A DNA stretch of 64,000 nucleotides from Enorma phocaeensis (GTDB lineage: Bacteria; Actinomycetota; Coriobacteriia; Coriobacteriales; Coriobacteriaceae): assembly GCF_900186505.1 (NCBI RefSeq), contig NZ_LT891969.1, positions 124,001 to 188,000 on the forward strand. The letters run 5' to 3'. Every line of letters begins with the position of its first letter. Position 1 is the first letter of the stretch. The notes under the pieces are model-generated. The model was not told the DNA's origin, made no database searches, and saw nothing but the letters and a program-made list of their open reading frames with translations. Of this stretch, positions 1 through 8,204 are shown one piece after another. The position numbers and the translations under genes were made by a program.

Positions 1-245
1 ACGCCGCGTGGCTCGAGTCCGCATGCGAGATGGCGGATGTTCGCCGGGATGGCGATGCGGCCGGCTGCAACACCCGCGCGGATGAACTCGGGGTCGCGCT
101 TCTCGCGCTCGGCGACGGCGAGCATCGCGGGTGTGATCACGCCGGCGCGCGCGAAATCGATCTGCGTGATGCAGGGCGTCCCGTCGGGGCGGACGGGCGC
201 GGTGCCCGGAGATTCGGTTGCGGTGGCAGCTTGCTGCGTATCCAT
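1..245 (-). CDS. thiC: Phosphomethylpyrimidine synthase ThiC, N-terminal part (runs off window)
   Basis: ThiC is the radical-SAM enzyme that converts aminoimidazole ribotide to the hydroxymethylpyrimidine phosphate of thiamine. Only about 81 N-terminal codons lie in the window. Reading from the ATG at 245, the protein has a short variable leader, then TQIDFARAGVITPAML and later a stretch ending IPANIRH, the typical N-terminal signature of ThiC. The start is supported by a TPP riboswitch immediately upstream on the same strand, which ends in an AGGGAG-type ribosome-binding sequence. The catalytic and Fe-S parts are outside the window, so intactness cannot be judged. Confidence 0.88.
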   Translation of the reverse strand, partial: MDTQQAATATESPGTAPVRPDGTPCITQIDFARAGVITPAMLAVAEREKRDPEFIRAGVAAGRIAIPANIRHLACGLEPRG

Positions 246-250
246 ACGCA

Positions 251-341
251 CTCCCTTCGTTGGCATTACCCATATCAGGTTCCGCGGGTCGGGGCGGGCG
301 CGCCCCCTCTCAGCCTGCCGTCCTGTCCTGCAAGCTCCCCG
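251..341 (-). promoter_or_regulatory. TPP riboswitch (THI element) upstream of thiC
   Basis: On the minus strand the conserved thi-box pieces appear in order: GGGGAGC near 334-341, CTGAGAGG at 306-313, ACCTGAT at 274-280, then GGGTAATGCCAACGAAGGGA ending at 251. This is the TPP-binding aptamer. It lies 5 bases before the thiC start, and its last helix strand contains the likely ribosome-binding sequence, so control of translation initiation by thiamine pyrophosphate is the simplest model. Confidence 0.93.
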
Positions 342-557
342 TTATGTTGATGCGCCCTGTGCAAGGCGCCTGTGTTGGATTATAGCGCGGTGGAGTCGCC
401 ATGGGGGATCCTCGTGCGGCTTGTTATGAAATCGCAAATCGCGGCACCTCGACTGACGGGCGCATGCCGAAGCTGGGGCGTCCATTCCATGGCGACTCCC
501 ATCCGATTTCACGATGGTAAACTTACGAGAAATCGACATCGTGCGAGGAGGGATCCC

Positions 558-1346
558 ATGCCGGGCACATTGCGAGATTGCCTATACGGCCAGGCGGTGG
601 CCGATGCTCTCGGCGTGCCTTTCGAGTTCAAGCGCCGGGGCACATTTACGTGCAGCGACATGGTGGGCTATGGGAGCCATGGCCAGCCGGCAGGCACTTG
701 GAGCGACGACACCTCGATGTCGCTGGCCATCTGCGACAGCTATCGCGAGCTGGGGCATCTTGATTGCGAGGATATCCGCGCGCGGTTCTGCGCCTGGTAC
801 CGGGATGACGCATACACGGTTGATGGGCTGTTCGACATCGGCGGTGCCACAGCACGCGCGCTCGATCAAGGTCATGGGTGCGCCGGCCCGCGCGACAACG
901 GCAACGGTTCCCTTATGCGCACGGTGCCGCTCGCTTTCACAGACGCTACGGACAGCGAGGTCCGCGCGGTCTCGGCGATTACCCATGCGCACCGCATCTC
1001 CACCGAGGCCTGTGTGCGCATGGTGCATATCGCCCGGGCACTTGCTGCCGGCGAGCCGTTCGAGCGCGCTATTCCAGGGTGCGCCGAGCTCTCCGCCCGC
1101 GAGTCTTCCCAAGTGCCTTCGACCGGTTTCGTCGAGGATACGTTCAATGCGGCTCTTTGGTGCCTGACGACCACTTCGTCATATGAAGAGTGCGCATGCG
1201 CTGCGGTGAATCTAGGCGACGATACCGATACCACAGCGGCTGTCGCCGGCGCCCTTGCGGGAATCGTCTACGGGATCGACGGGATTCCACAGGAATGGCT
1301 TGAAAAGCTGCGCGGCAAAGACGTCATCGAGCGATGCCTGTTTTAG
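558..1346 (+). CDS. ADP-ribosylglycohydrolase family protein (DraG-like)
   Basis: 262-aa protein of the ADP-ribosylglycohydrolase fold, which removes ADP-ribose from protein or other acceptors using two Mg ions. Visible motifs are GTWSDDTS (about residues 45-52), NGNGSLMR (about 114-121), ITHAHR, and LGDDTDTTAA (about 219-228), which together supply the acidic metal ligands. The ATG at 558 is chosen over an upstream in-frame start because GCGAGGAGGGA lies just before it. The length is normal for the short bacterial members. It stands alone with no obvious ADP-ribosyltransferase partner, so the substrate is unknown. Confidence 0.87.
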   Translation: MPGTLRDCLYGQAVADALGVPFEFKRRGTFTCSDMVGYGSHGQPAGTWSDDTSMSLAICDSYRELGHLDCEDIRARFCAWYRDDAYTVDGLFDIGGATARALDQGHGCAGPRDNGNGSLMRTVPLAFTDATDSEVRAVSAITHAHRISTEACVRMVHIARALAAGEPFERAIPGCAELSARESSQVPSTGFVEDTFNAALWCLTTTSSYEECACAAVNLGDDTDTTAAVAGALAGIVYGIDGIPQEWLEKLRGKDVIERCLF

Positions 1347-1452
1347 CGATTGCTTGCGATGCCCCAGATAGTCCGCGGGGTATCGAATCGATGCATTCAA
1401 AGGCGATGCCAGTTCTTGTGGATTGTCGCGAAGCGCCGCGAAGGGGGGATCA

Positions 1453-1644
1453 ATGGAGGACGGGATTTTGATCGATGTCAATCGTTTGCGCATGGCGCTT
1501 ATCGATGACACGGGTTCGGCGATGTTTGTCGCGTCACCTTGGGCGGTCATGGATCTATCTGATCTTGAGCACGCTTCCGCCAGGGAATTGGTGCACGAGG
1601 CGGAGCGTCGCGGCTGGGATTTGCGGCGCTTCGAGATGCGTTAA
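1453..1644 (+). CDS. Small hypothetical protein (63 aa)
   Basis: The start is the ATG at 1453, preceded by a strong AAGGGGGGA ribosome-binding site. The product is acidic, with no membrane segment, no cysteines and no family I recognise. It contains LIDDTGSAMFVASPWAVMDL and ends in a helical, charged HEAERRGWDLRRFEMR-type tail. It lies about 100 bases after the ADP-ribosylglycohydrolase and could be co-transcribed with it, but nothing shows a functional link. The good RBS and ordinary codon use make a real gene likely. Confidence 0.55.
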   Translation: MEDGILIDVNRLRMALIDDTGSAMFVASPWAVMDLSDLEHASARELVHEAERRGWDLRRFEMR

Positions 1645-1748
1645 CGGGTAGTGCTAAATCGATATCTCAGGCCGAAGATCGGTTTTCCTTCTCAGTTGAG
1701 CTGCGTTACGAGAATGCATAGCACCACCCTTTTTGCCAGCTTTGCCAC

Positions 1749-1887
1749 TTCGAGCGTCTTGGCGGTGGTAGTTTGGCAACATGGGAAGTAATCCGCGTTC
1801 TACGTGTTGTAAAACCCCATTTAGATGTATTGCGTCTATGGGGTCTACTCGGCAATCATTCGGAAAACCACCGCCAAGACGCTCGAA
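1749..1887. repeat. 21-bp perfect inverted repeat flanking 97 bp
   Basis: Bases 1749-1769 are the exact reverse complement of 1867-1887. The 97 bases between hold no credible ORF but contain a smaller ACCCCAT/ATGGGGT inverted repeat. The stretch lies in a gene-poor region (1645-2139) at the left edge of the accessory island. It may be a small non-autonomous element or the remains of one, or a recombination site. No transposase is linked to it. Confidence 0.6.
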
Positions 1888-1970
1888 TGTTGCGACAAGC
1901 GGTTTGTGGGGCCTACGGTGACAGCTTTCGCCATGGAGCCGGCGCGGGGTGCAGGGGATGCATTGATACC

Positions 1971-2069
1971 GCTACCATAAAAATCGGCAGTTAGGCTACC
2001 GCATCCCGTCAGTCGCGCTACCGCATTCTCGACATCGGCGCTACCGCGCTTTCGCCAACCGCGCTACCG
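1971..2069 (+). repeat. Five GCTACC(G) repeats at about 23-bp spacing, possible IS21-type end
   Basis: GCTACC occurs at 1971, 1995, 2017, 2040 and 2063, with spacings of 24, 22, 23 and 23 bases. The last four copies read GCTACCG, mostly as GCGCTACCG. This phased array of about two helical turns per step resembles the multiple transposase-binding repeats at the ends of IS21-family elements. That fits the truncated istB downstream (3461-3982). After the array an AGGAG and an ATG at 2130 could be the start of a lost istA. The IS21 link is inference. Confidence 0.55.
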
Positions 2070-2221
2070 GAAATATGCTTGCCCCCAACAATGGAGCCGT
2101 TGGGAGGAGCACGGTTGGAGAGGAGCGTCATGGGAGAGCTGAATTTGAATCTCCCCCGTTTCCGTTGACGCATCGAGTTCCGTTTGGGCATGATGCCGTA
2201 AACGGGGAAGGGGGGCATGGG

Positions 2222-2509
2222 ATGGGGCATCCGTCGCCCAGGCGTCCGGCAGAGCTCGAGCAGCGGGCGGTGAGGCTGCACGGGGAGCGGGGCGGTACCT
2301 ACGCGGAGACCGCCCGCGAGCCCGGCGTCGACCCGGGGGGCCTGCCGGACTGGGTCAGGAGGGCCGGCGCCGCGCGGGCGCCGGCAGGGGACAGCCCCTT
2401 CCAGATGGCGGGGGACCTCCGCGGGCCGAGGCGCGAGGACGAGCGGCTGAGGAGGGGGAACGGGATGCCTTTGAAAGCGAGCGCCCCCTCCGCCGGCAGG
2501 CGGCCGTAG
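2222..2509 (+). pseudogene. IS3-family transposase OrfA, degenerate
   Basis: About 95 codons with an IS3 OrfA-like helix-turn-helix region (ELEQRAVRLHGERGGTYAE followed by VDPGGLPDWVR). The expected leucine-zipper end is read partly in another frame: the downstream DAFESERPLRRQ sequence continues in the orfB frame after the G-run near 2453. A programmed frameshift between OrfA and OrfB is normal in this family, but the weak conservation here points to decay. Confidence 0.6.
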
Positions 2510-3427
2510 GCTCGCAGGCGGAGGGGGCTAAGTCCGCGTTCGTCAAGGCCAGCGAGGGGGCCTGGACGGTCTCCGAGATGTGCTCCGCCCCCGGGGTCAC
2601 CAGGCAGGGCTACCGCGCATGGAGGAAGCGGCCGCCGAGCGCGCACGACCTGCGCGACGCCGAGCTGGCCGCGGCGATCTCCGAGATATGCACCGCCAGC
2701 CGCGGCACCTACGGCGCCCCCAAGGTCTTCGCCGGGCTCGGGCGCTCCGGCGAGCGCGCGTCGCGCAAGCGCCCAGGCGCGCATCATGCGCGAGAGCGGG
2801 TGGGCCGGCGCCACCGGGGGCGGCGCCGGGCGCCCGAGGAGCGCGGCCGAACCGGCCGCCCCGCAGGCCAACACCGCGCCCGACCTGGTGCGCCGGGAAT
2901 TCTGCGTGGACGGCCCGAACCGCGCGTGGTTCGCCGACATCACCTATGTGAGGACCCATCGGGGCTGGATCTACCTGGCGGTCGTCATGGACATATGGTC
3001 GCGCAGGATCGTCGGCTGGTCCATGGCGCCGCGCATGGCCGCCGAGCTCGCCGACGACGCGCTCAGGATGGCGATCGCGAGGCGGCGCCCGCCAAGGGGC
3101 TGCATCCACCATTCGGACCACGGCTCCCAGCACGCGTCGCTCCTGCTCGGGAAGACGATGCGCGCCGCGGGCATCAGGCCCTCCATGGGCTCGATATCGT
3201 CGCCGTGGGACAACGCGGCCACGGAGTCGCTCACGGGGCTCATCAAGGCCGAGCGCGTGCACGCGCGCACCTTCGAGAGCCGAGAGCGGGCGGCGCTCGA
3301 GATCTTCGAGTACATCGAGTGCTCCTGCAACAGCGTGCGGATACGCTCCGCGCTGGGGAACCTCAGCCCCGAGGAGTTCGAGCGGGCCAACCGGCCCGGG
3401 GAGGGCCGCCGACCGATGGCGGCGTAG
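2458..3427 (+). pseudogene. IS3-family transposase OrfB with frameshift
   Basis: The DDE integrase-type OrfB is split. Residues through GYRAWRKR and TASRGTYGAPKVFAGL are in one frame up to about 2775. From ARIMRESGWAG (about 2780) onward the protein continues in the next frame to the stop at 3425-3427. The second part keeps the integrase core: WFADITYV (first Asp), HHSDHGSQHAS (second Asp) and WDNAATESLTGLIK (Glu). One base gained (or two lost) near 2770 explains the break. Unless recoded, no full-length transposase can be made. Confidence 0.78.
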
Positions 3428-3460
3428 GGGTGTAAACGGAATCGGGGTAGATTCAGATTC

Positions 3461-3982
3461 AACTGGCCGGCGGTGTCGTGGCCCGAGGGCCTCGGGAGAG
3501 ACGACCTGCCCTCGCTCGCGTTCCTCGAGCGTCGCGAGGACCTGGTGCTGATGGGCGACGTGGGCACGGGCAAGACCCACATGGCGAGCGCGCTGTGCCA
3601 GCTCGCGTGCGACAGGAAGATCGAGGCGCGCTTCTTCACCGCCTCCTCGCTCGTCATGCGCCTGCGCCGCGCCCGGGAGGAGGGCAGGCTCGACCGCGAG
3701 ATGTCGCAGATGGCGCGGGCGCGCCTGCTCGCGATCGACGAGCTGGGGTTCCTGCCGCTCGACGCCGACGGCGCGCGCCTCGTCTTCCAGGTCTTCGCCG
3801 ACGCCTACGAGAGGCAGAGCGTGGTCATCACCACAAACCTGGAGTTCTCGCGCTGGGGAGGCGTCTTCGGCGACGACCAGATGGCCGCCGCCGTCATCGA
3901 CCGAGTCGTCCACCACGGCAGGCTCATGCAGTTTAGAGGGGAGTCGTACCGGGTGCGCCATGCGCTCATGAAGGAGGGGTAG
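3461..3982 (+). pseudogene. istB: IS21-family helper ATPase IstB, N-terminally truncated
   Basis: An IstB-type AAA+ ATPase that normally assists the IstA transposase. Visible are NWPAVSWPEGLGRDDL, Walker A GDVGTGKTHMA, Walker B LLAIDELGFLPLD, and the C-terminal TNLEFSRWGGVFGD and DRVVHHG signatures. About 170 aa remain of roughly 250. The missing N-terminal domain is replaced at 3461 by the right end of the IS3-family element. No istA is present, so this is a relic. Confidence 0.85.
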
Positions 3983-4042
3983 CCGCTCGAAAACCACCGC
4001 TCGAATCGCATGCCCATGCTGCTCGATTCCTAATGCACATTC

Positions 4043-5712
4043 GGGACTGCGGTGGGAATCCTGGACCAAGGCGGGACAGGAGGAGAACCGCATGTACAGC
4101 CAGGGGCAGAGGAAGCGCGCGATAGAGACCTTCATCAAATTCGACCATAGCTACGCCGACACCGTCGCAGAGTTAGGATATCCGACGAGAGCCTGCCTGC
4201 GTAACTGGTGGAACGAGTACAAGAAAACCGGTGAGGTGCCCGAGAGCAAGTTCGCCACCGATCCGAGGTACACCGCAGAGATGAAGCAGCGCGCCGTCGA
4301 GCACTACCTCGAGCATGGAAAGAGCCTGGTGAGGACGATGAGGGCGCTGGGATATCCCAAGAGCCGCGAGGTGCTCGGCGACTGGATCGACGAGATAGCG
4401 CCCGGGCAGCGCAAGTATAGGGGCCCGAACCCAAAGACGCCGCCGATTCCAATCGAGAAGAAGGTGCAGGTGGTGGCGGAGCTGGAGGCGAGGACTGGGC
4501 CCGCCGCGGTGATAGCCGAGCGTCACGGCGTGTCGAGGACCGCACCCTACTTCTGGCGCAGGGAGATGATGGGCGATAATAACGGGGGACCCGAGAAGAA
4601 GGGAGAACCCGTGAGCAAGGAGTTCGACGACCTGCCCGATGACATCGAGCAGCTTCAAGATATGCTGCGAGAGGCGAAGATGCAGCTCAGAAAGGTGCAG
4701 CTTGAGCTCGACGTACGCCAGGCGACCCTCGAGATAGTAAAAAAAGACCCGGGCGCCGACCCGGACCGCCTGGCCAACGCGGAGAAGGCGGCGATGGTGA
4801 CGGCGCTGAGGACCAAGTATAAGCTCTGCGAGCTGCTCCCCGTGGTGGGCATGGCCAAGAGCAGCTACGAGTACGCGAGGAACGTGCAGCTCAAAGGCGA
4901 GACCGAGGAACACGCGTCCGCCAGGGAGGCGGTAATAGCGGCGTTCGAATCCAGCGGCGGCACCTACGGCTACAGGCGCATCGTCGCCGAGGTCAACGCC
5001 GGGTCTGGATCTGAGAGCCGAGTCGGCGAGTGGACCGTGCGTGCCATTATGGCCGAGGAGAACCTGGTCGCATGCGCCGCCAAGAAGAAGCGGCGCTACA
5101 GCTCCTACGAGGGCGAGACGTCCGCAGCGCCTCCGAACCTACTGCTAGACGAGCGGGGAAAGCACCACTTCCGCGCCGACAGCCCGAACGAGACATGGAT
5201 AACGGACGTCACCGAGTTCCGCATCCCCGCCGGCAAGGCCTATCTCTCGCCAATCGTCGACTGTTTCGACGGAATGCCGCTGAGCTGGTCGATCTCCACG
5301 TCTCCCGATGCCGAGATGGCGAACTCCTCGCTGCTCGGAGCGTGTGAGTGGCTCGACGAGGGCGACCACCCGGCCGTGCATTCGGATAGAGGCGGTCATT
5401 ATCGCTGGCCAGGCTGGATAAAGATATGCGAAGAGAACGGCCTGGTCAGATCGATGTCGAGGAAGGGCTGCAGCCCCGACAACGCGAGGTGCGAGGGCTT
5501 CTTCGGAAGGCTCAAGGTGGAATTTTTTTACGGACGCGACTGGGATGGGGTTACAATCGAGGAGTTCATCACCATGCTCGACGCGTATCTGAGATGGTAT
5601 CGTGACATCAGGATCAAGAGCGACCTGGATTACAAGAGCCCCATGCAGTACCGAAGGGATTTGGGACTAGTCGCATAGGATGGATTTGGTCCAGGATTCC
5701 CACCGCAGTCCC
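4043..5712 (+). mobile_element. Intact IS3-family insertion sequence (1670 bp)
   Basis: Bounded by perfect 27-bp inverted repeats (4043-4069 and 5686-5712). TTC occurs directly outside both ends (4040-4042 and 5713-5715), consistent with a 3-bp target duplication. It carries one uninterrupted transposase gene that fills the element. Perfect ends, target repeat and intact gene indicate recent arrival and probable activity. Confidence 0.92.
4092..5678 (+). CDS. IS3-family transposase, single-ORF form (528 aa)
   Basis: DDE transposase that catalyses movement of the surrounding element. The N-terminal third contains repeated helix-turn-helix units (for example SYADTVAELGYP, SLVRTMRALGYP and the ERHGVSRTAPYFWRR unit). 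A coiled-coil stretch follows at about residues 175-225, then an HTH_21 segment and the integrase core. Catalytic residues can be placed: D372 (TDVTEF), D432 (HSDRGG) and E468 (CEGFFGRLK), giving the D-35-E spacing of IS3. OrfA and OrfB are joined in one frame, so no programmed frameshift is needed. The ATG follows AGGAGAA. Confidence 0.93.
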   Translation: MYSQGQRKRAIETFIKFDHSYADTVAELGYPTRACLRNWWNEYKKTGEVPESKFATDPRYTAEMKQRAVEHYLEHGKSLVRTMRALGYPKSREVLGDWIDEIAPGQRKYRGPNPKTPPIPIEKKVQVVAELEARTGPAAVIAERHGVSRTAPYFWRREMMGDNNGGPEKKGEPVSKEFDDLPDDIEQLQDMLREAKMQLRKVQLELDVRQATLEIVKKDPGADPDRLANAEKAAMVTALRTKYKLCELLPVVGMAKSSYEYARNVQLKGETEEHASAREAVIAAFESSGGTYGYRRIVAEVNAGSGSESRVGEWTVRAIMAEENLVACAAKKKRRYSSYEGETSAAPPNLLLDERGKHHFRADSPNETWITDVTEFRIPAGKAYLSPIVDCFDGMPLSWSISTSPDAEMANSSLLGACEWLDEGDHPAVHSDRGGHYRWPGWIKICEENGLVRSMSRKGCSPDNARCEGFFGRLKVEFFYGRDWDGVTIEEFITMLDAYLRWYRDIRIKSDLDYKSPMQYRRDLGLVA

Positions 5713-5715
5713 TTC

Positions 5716-6107
5716 TGCTCAAATTACTTGACTAAACACAGGCTGCTGTAGGCGCGTATGCGAAGACCGACCGAAGCCGACGGCTGGCCGTACGGGAGAC
5801 TCCCATGGGCGCGTGGGCTGCGTGTGGCACGAACGGCCCGAGCGCACACCCGGAGCGTGGGCGGCCGGGCTGCGGACAACTCGAGGTTGGTAGCGCACGG
5901 CCAGGCCAGCGGCCAGGGATGGCGGCAAAATAAACTCGAGAAGAGCAGACGCGCTTGTTTTGCTGGCTCACCAGCAGCGGATTATCCCGCCTGTGGAATC
6001 GCTAGTATAACCCGCCTATTGCCCTCATTCTCATCGATTCTTCTCGCTGGTAAAATGGTTTGGTTATACTTATTGGTTTCTGCTTGCCTCTGCGGCAGCA
6101 GTCTGTT
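5716..6107. other. Intergenic region before the type I RM operon
   Basis: About 390 bases between the IS3 element and hsdM. The open frames here have no recognisable domains and look like GC-rich accidents. A TATACT near 6064 could be a -10 for hsdM, but I see no good -35 at the right distance. No RNA gene or attachment-site repeat was recognised. Confidence 0.4.
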
Positions 6108-8204
6108 ATGGGAAGAGCGAGAGCAGTGGCAAGCGCGAGCTCCATCGACGTCAAGCGGCAGGTAGATGCCGTATTCAGCATAGCGAACAGTCTTCGTGGA
6201 ACATACCAGTCGGACAAGTACAAGGACGTCATCATTCCGATGATTATCATCCGTCGACTGGAATGCGCCATGGCGGATACGCGAGACGCCGTCTGCTCCG
6301 CATACGAGAAGAACAAGCACACACCCGATGCGGTTCTACGGAAGATTTCGGGATTCCCGTTCTACAACTACAGCCGCTGGACGCTCGCCAAGCTCTTGGC
6401 TGAGCCGCAGTCGCTTGCGCGAAACTTCAAGAGTTATCTTGACTCTTTCTCGCCCAACATCAAGCAGATCATCAGCGACCTCGACTTCAAGAAGCAAATT
6501 GACAAGATGGCGAAGGGGGCCAAGCTCACGGGAGTGGTACGCAAATTCGCAGACCTCGACCTCGACCCCGATACCGTGAGCAACGTGGCCATGGGATACA
6601 TGTTCGAGGAGATCATCCGACGCTTCTCTGAGAACGCTGAGGCTGGTGATCACTACACTCCGCGCGAGATCGTGCGACTCATGGTTCGCCTTGCCCTTGC
6701 CGAGGGATGCGACGACCTAACCGAACCTGGCAAGAACATCAATGTGGGGGATTTCGCCTGCGGAACGGGCGGAATGATTTCCTGCGCCCAGGAGAAGCTC
6801 GCCGAGATGTGCCCCGATGCGACGGTCTATCTGTACGGTCAGGAGGTCAACCCTGAATCGCATGCCATCTGCCTTGCCGACATGCTCATCAAGGGACAGC
6901 GCGAGGACCGCATCAAGCTTGCGGACACCATGAAGGAAGACTGTTTCCCAGGCGAGTTCATGCGCCTGTCGCTCATCAATCCTCCGTTTGGACAGCCGTG
7001 GGGCGGCAAAGATGCCTCTCAGGGCGTGGAGAAGGCCGTGGAGAAGGAGCACCTTAAGCCCAACGGGAGATTCCCGGCGGGACTTCCCGCGAAGGGCGAC
7101 ATGCAGCTCCTTTTCATGCAGCACGTAATTTACAAGCTCGATCCGCAATACGGGCGTGCGTGCATCATCTCGAACGGCAGCCCGCTCTTCTCGGGAGGAA
7201 CGACATCGGGCGAAAGCCAGGTGCGCCGTTGGTTGCTGGAGAACGACTACGTCGAAGCCATCATCGGCATGCCGACCGACCTCTTCTACAACACCGGCAT
7301 CGGCATCTACATCTGGGTTATCTCACGCAACAAGCGGGCGGAACGTCGCGGCAAGGTGCAACTCATCGATGCAACCGACATTTGGGAGCCGATGAGGCGT
7401 TCGCTCGGCAAGAAGCGCAAGTTCATTTCAGAAGAGCAGGCCGAGGAGATCACGGGGCTCTATCACGCCTTCGAGGAAAACGAGCGCAGCCACATTCTCC
7501 CCTGCGAAGAGTTCCTTTACAAGGAGTATGCGGTCTACCAGCCTCTTCAGCGAAGCTACTGCATCTGCGACGAGCGCATTGATGCTATGTGCGAAGGGCA
7601 GTTCATGCGCGCCATGCACGACCCTGCGAAGATGGAAGAACTGCGACTCATCGACGAGGCGGATCGCAAGGACAAGGAAGCAAAACTTCTAGCCGATCTC
7701 GAAGCGGCCGAGCCGGTCTTCGAACAGATGGTGCAGATTCTACGTGACAACGTGAGTGATGAAGTTTGGTACGACCACAAGGCGTTTGAGGCACACCTGA
7801 AAACGCTCTTTGCTGACGTGCCGGACTATCGAAAGGGCGAAACGTCCGCCCAGCGCAAGGCCGTCATAGAGAAGGTCATGTTTGCCCTCTCGGTCATCGA
7901 CAAGGAGGCGCCGCTTCGGTACAAGCGCGATGGCAGCGTCGAGTACGATCCGGCGACCAAGGACACAGAGATTGTCCGCCTGGCTGAGCCCGTCGAAGAC
8001 TACTTTGCTCGCGAGGTTTACCCGTACGTGCCTGACGCCCAATGGTTTGACGAGGAAACGCCCAAGGTCATACGGACTGGAGCGGAGTTTCCGTTCACGC
8101 GCTATTTCTACCAGTACGAAGCACCACGACCGTCCGAGGAGCTACTTGACGAGTTCCTGCAGCTGGAAGACGAGCTTGAAGAGCTGGTTGGTGAGCTGAA
8201 GTGA
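6108..8204 (+). CDS. hsdM: Type I restriction-modification system, DNA methyltransferase subunit HsdM
   Basis: N6-adenine methyltransferase subunit that pairs with HsdS to methylate the recognition site and with HsdR to restrict unmethylated DNA. The HsdM N-terminal helical domain (VDAVFSIANSLRG, IIPMIIIRRLE) is followed by YTPREIVRLMV, the SAM-binding motif I GDFACGTGGM (about residues 214-223) and the catalytic NPPFG (about 291-295). At 698 aa it is somewhat longer than many HsdM proteins, with an extended C-terminal region. The start at 6108 is chosen because the family homology begins soon after; a GTG at 6126 is possible. Its stop overlaps the hsdS start by 4 bases. Confidence 0.93.
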   Translation: MGRARAVASASSIDVKRQVDAVFSIANSLRGTYQSDKYKDVIIPMIIIRRLECAMADTRDAVCSAYEKNKHTPDAVLRKISGFPFYNYSRWTLAKLLAEPQSLARNFKSYLDSFSPNIKQIISDLDFKKQIDKMAKGAKLTGVVRKFADLDLDPDTVSNVAMGYMFEEIIRRFSENAEAGDHYTPREIVRLMVRLALAEGCDDLTEPGKNINVGDFACGTGGMISCAQEKLAEMCPDATVYLYGQEVNPESHAICLADMLIKGQREDRIKLADTMKEDCFPGEFMRLSLINPPFGQPWGGKDASQGVEKAVEKEHLKPNGRFPAGLPAKGDMQLLFMQHVIYKLDPQYGRACIISNGSPLFSGGTTSGESQVRRWLLENDYVEAIIGMPTDLFYNTGIGIYIWVISRNKRAERRGKVQLIDATDIWEPMRRSLGKKRKFISEEQAEEITGLYHAFEENERSHILPCEEFLYKEYAVYQPLQRSYCICDERIDAMCEGQFMRAMHDPAKMEELRLIDEADRKDKEAKLLADLEAAEPVFEQMVQILRDNVSDEVWYDHKAFEAHLKTLFADVPDYRKGETSAQRKAVIEKVMFALSVIDKEAPLRYKRDGSVEYDPATKDTEIVRLAEPVEDYFAREVYPYVPDAQWFDEETPKVIRTGAEFPFTRYFYQYEAPRPSEELLDEFLQLEDELEELVGELK

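Larger units (their letters stand above)
2140..3461 (+). mobile_element. Degenerate IS3-family insertion sequence
   Basis: Imperfect terminal inverted repeats of about 30 bp (2140-2169 and 3432-3461) enclose frameshifted orfA and orfB of an IS3-type transposase. The length of about 1.32 kb fits the family. Its right end abuts a 5'-truncated istB, so this element appears to have inserted into, or helped delete, an older IS21-type element. I see no clear target duplication. Confidence 0.8.

Noticed and set aside
2597..4138. 513-aa minus-strand open frame across IS3/istB
   Set aside because: It spans several unrelated plus-strand genes and an inverted repeat; low-complexity Arg/Ala-rich translation.
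5758..6165. 135-aa open frame before hsdM
   Set aside because: No homology-like features and it runs into hsdM in another frame; it contains a hydrophobic stretch only by chance.
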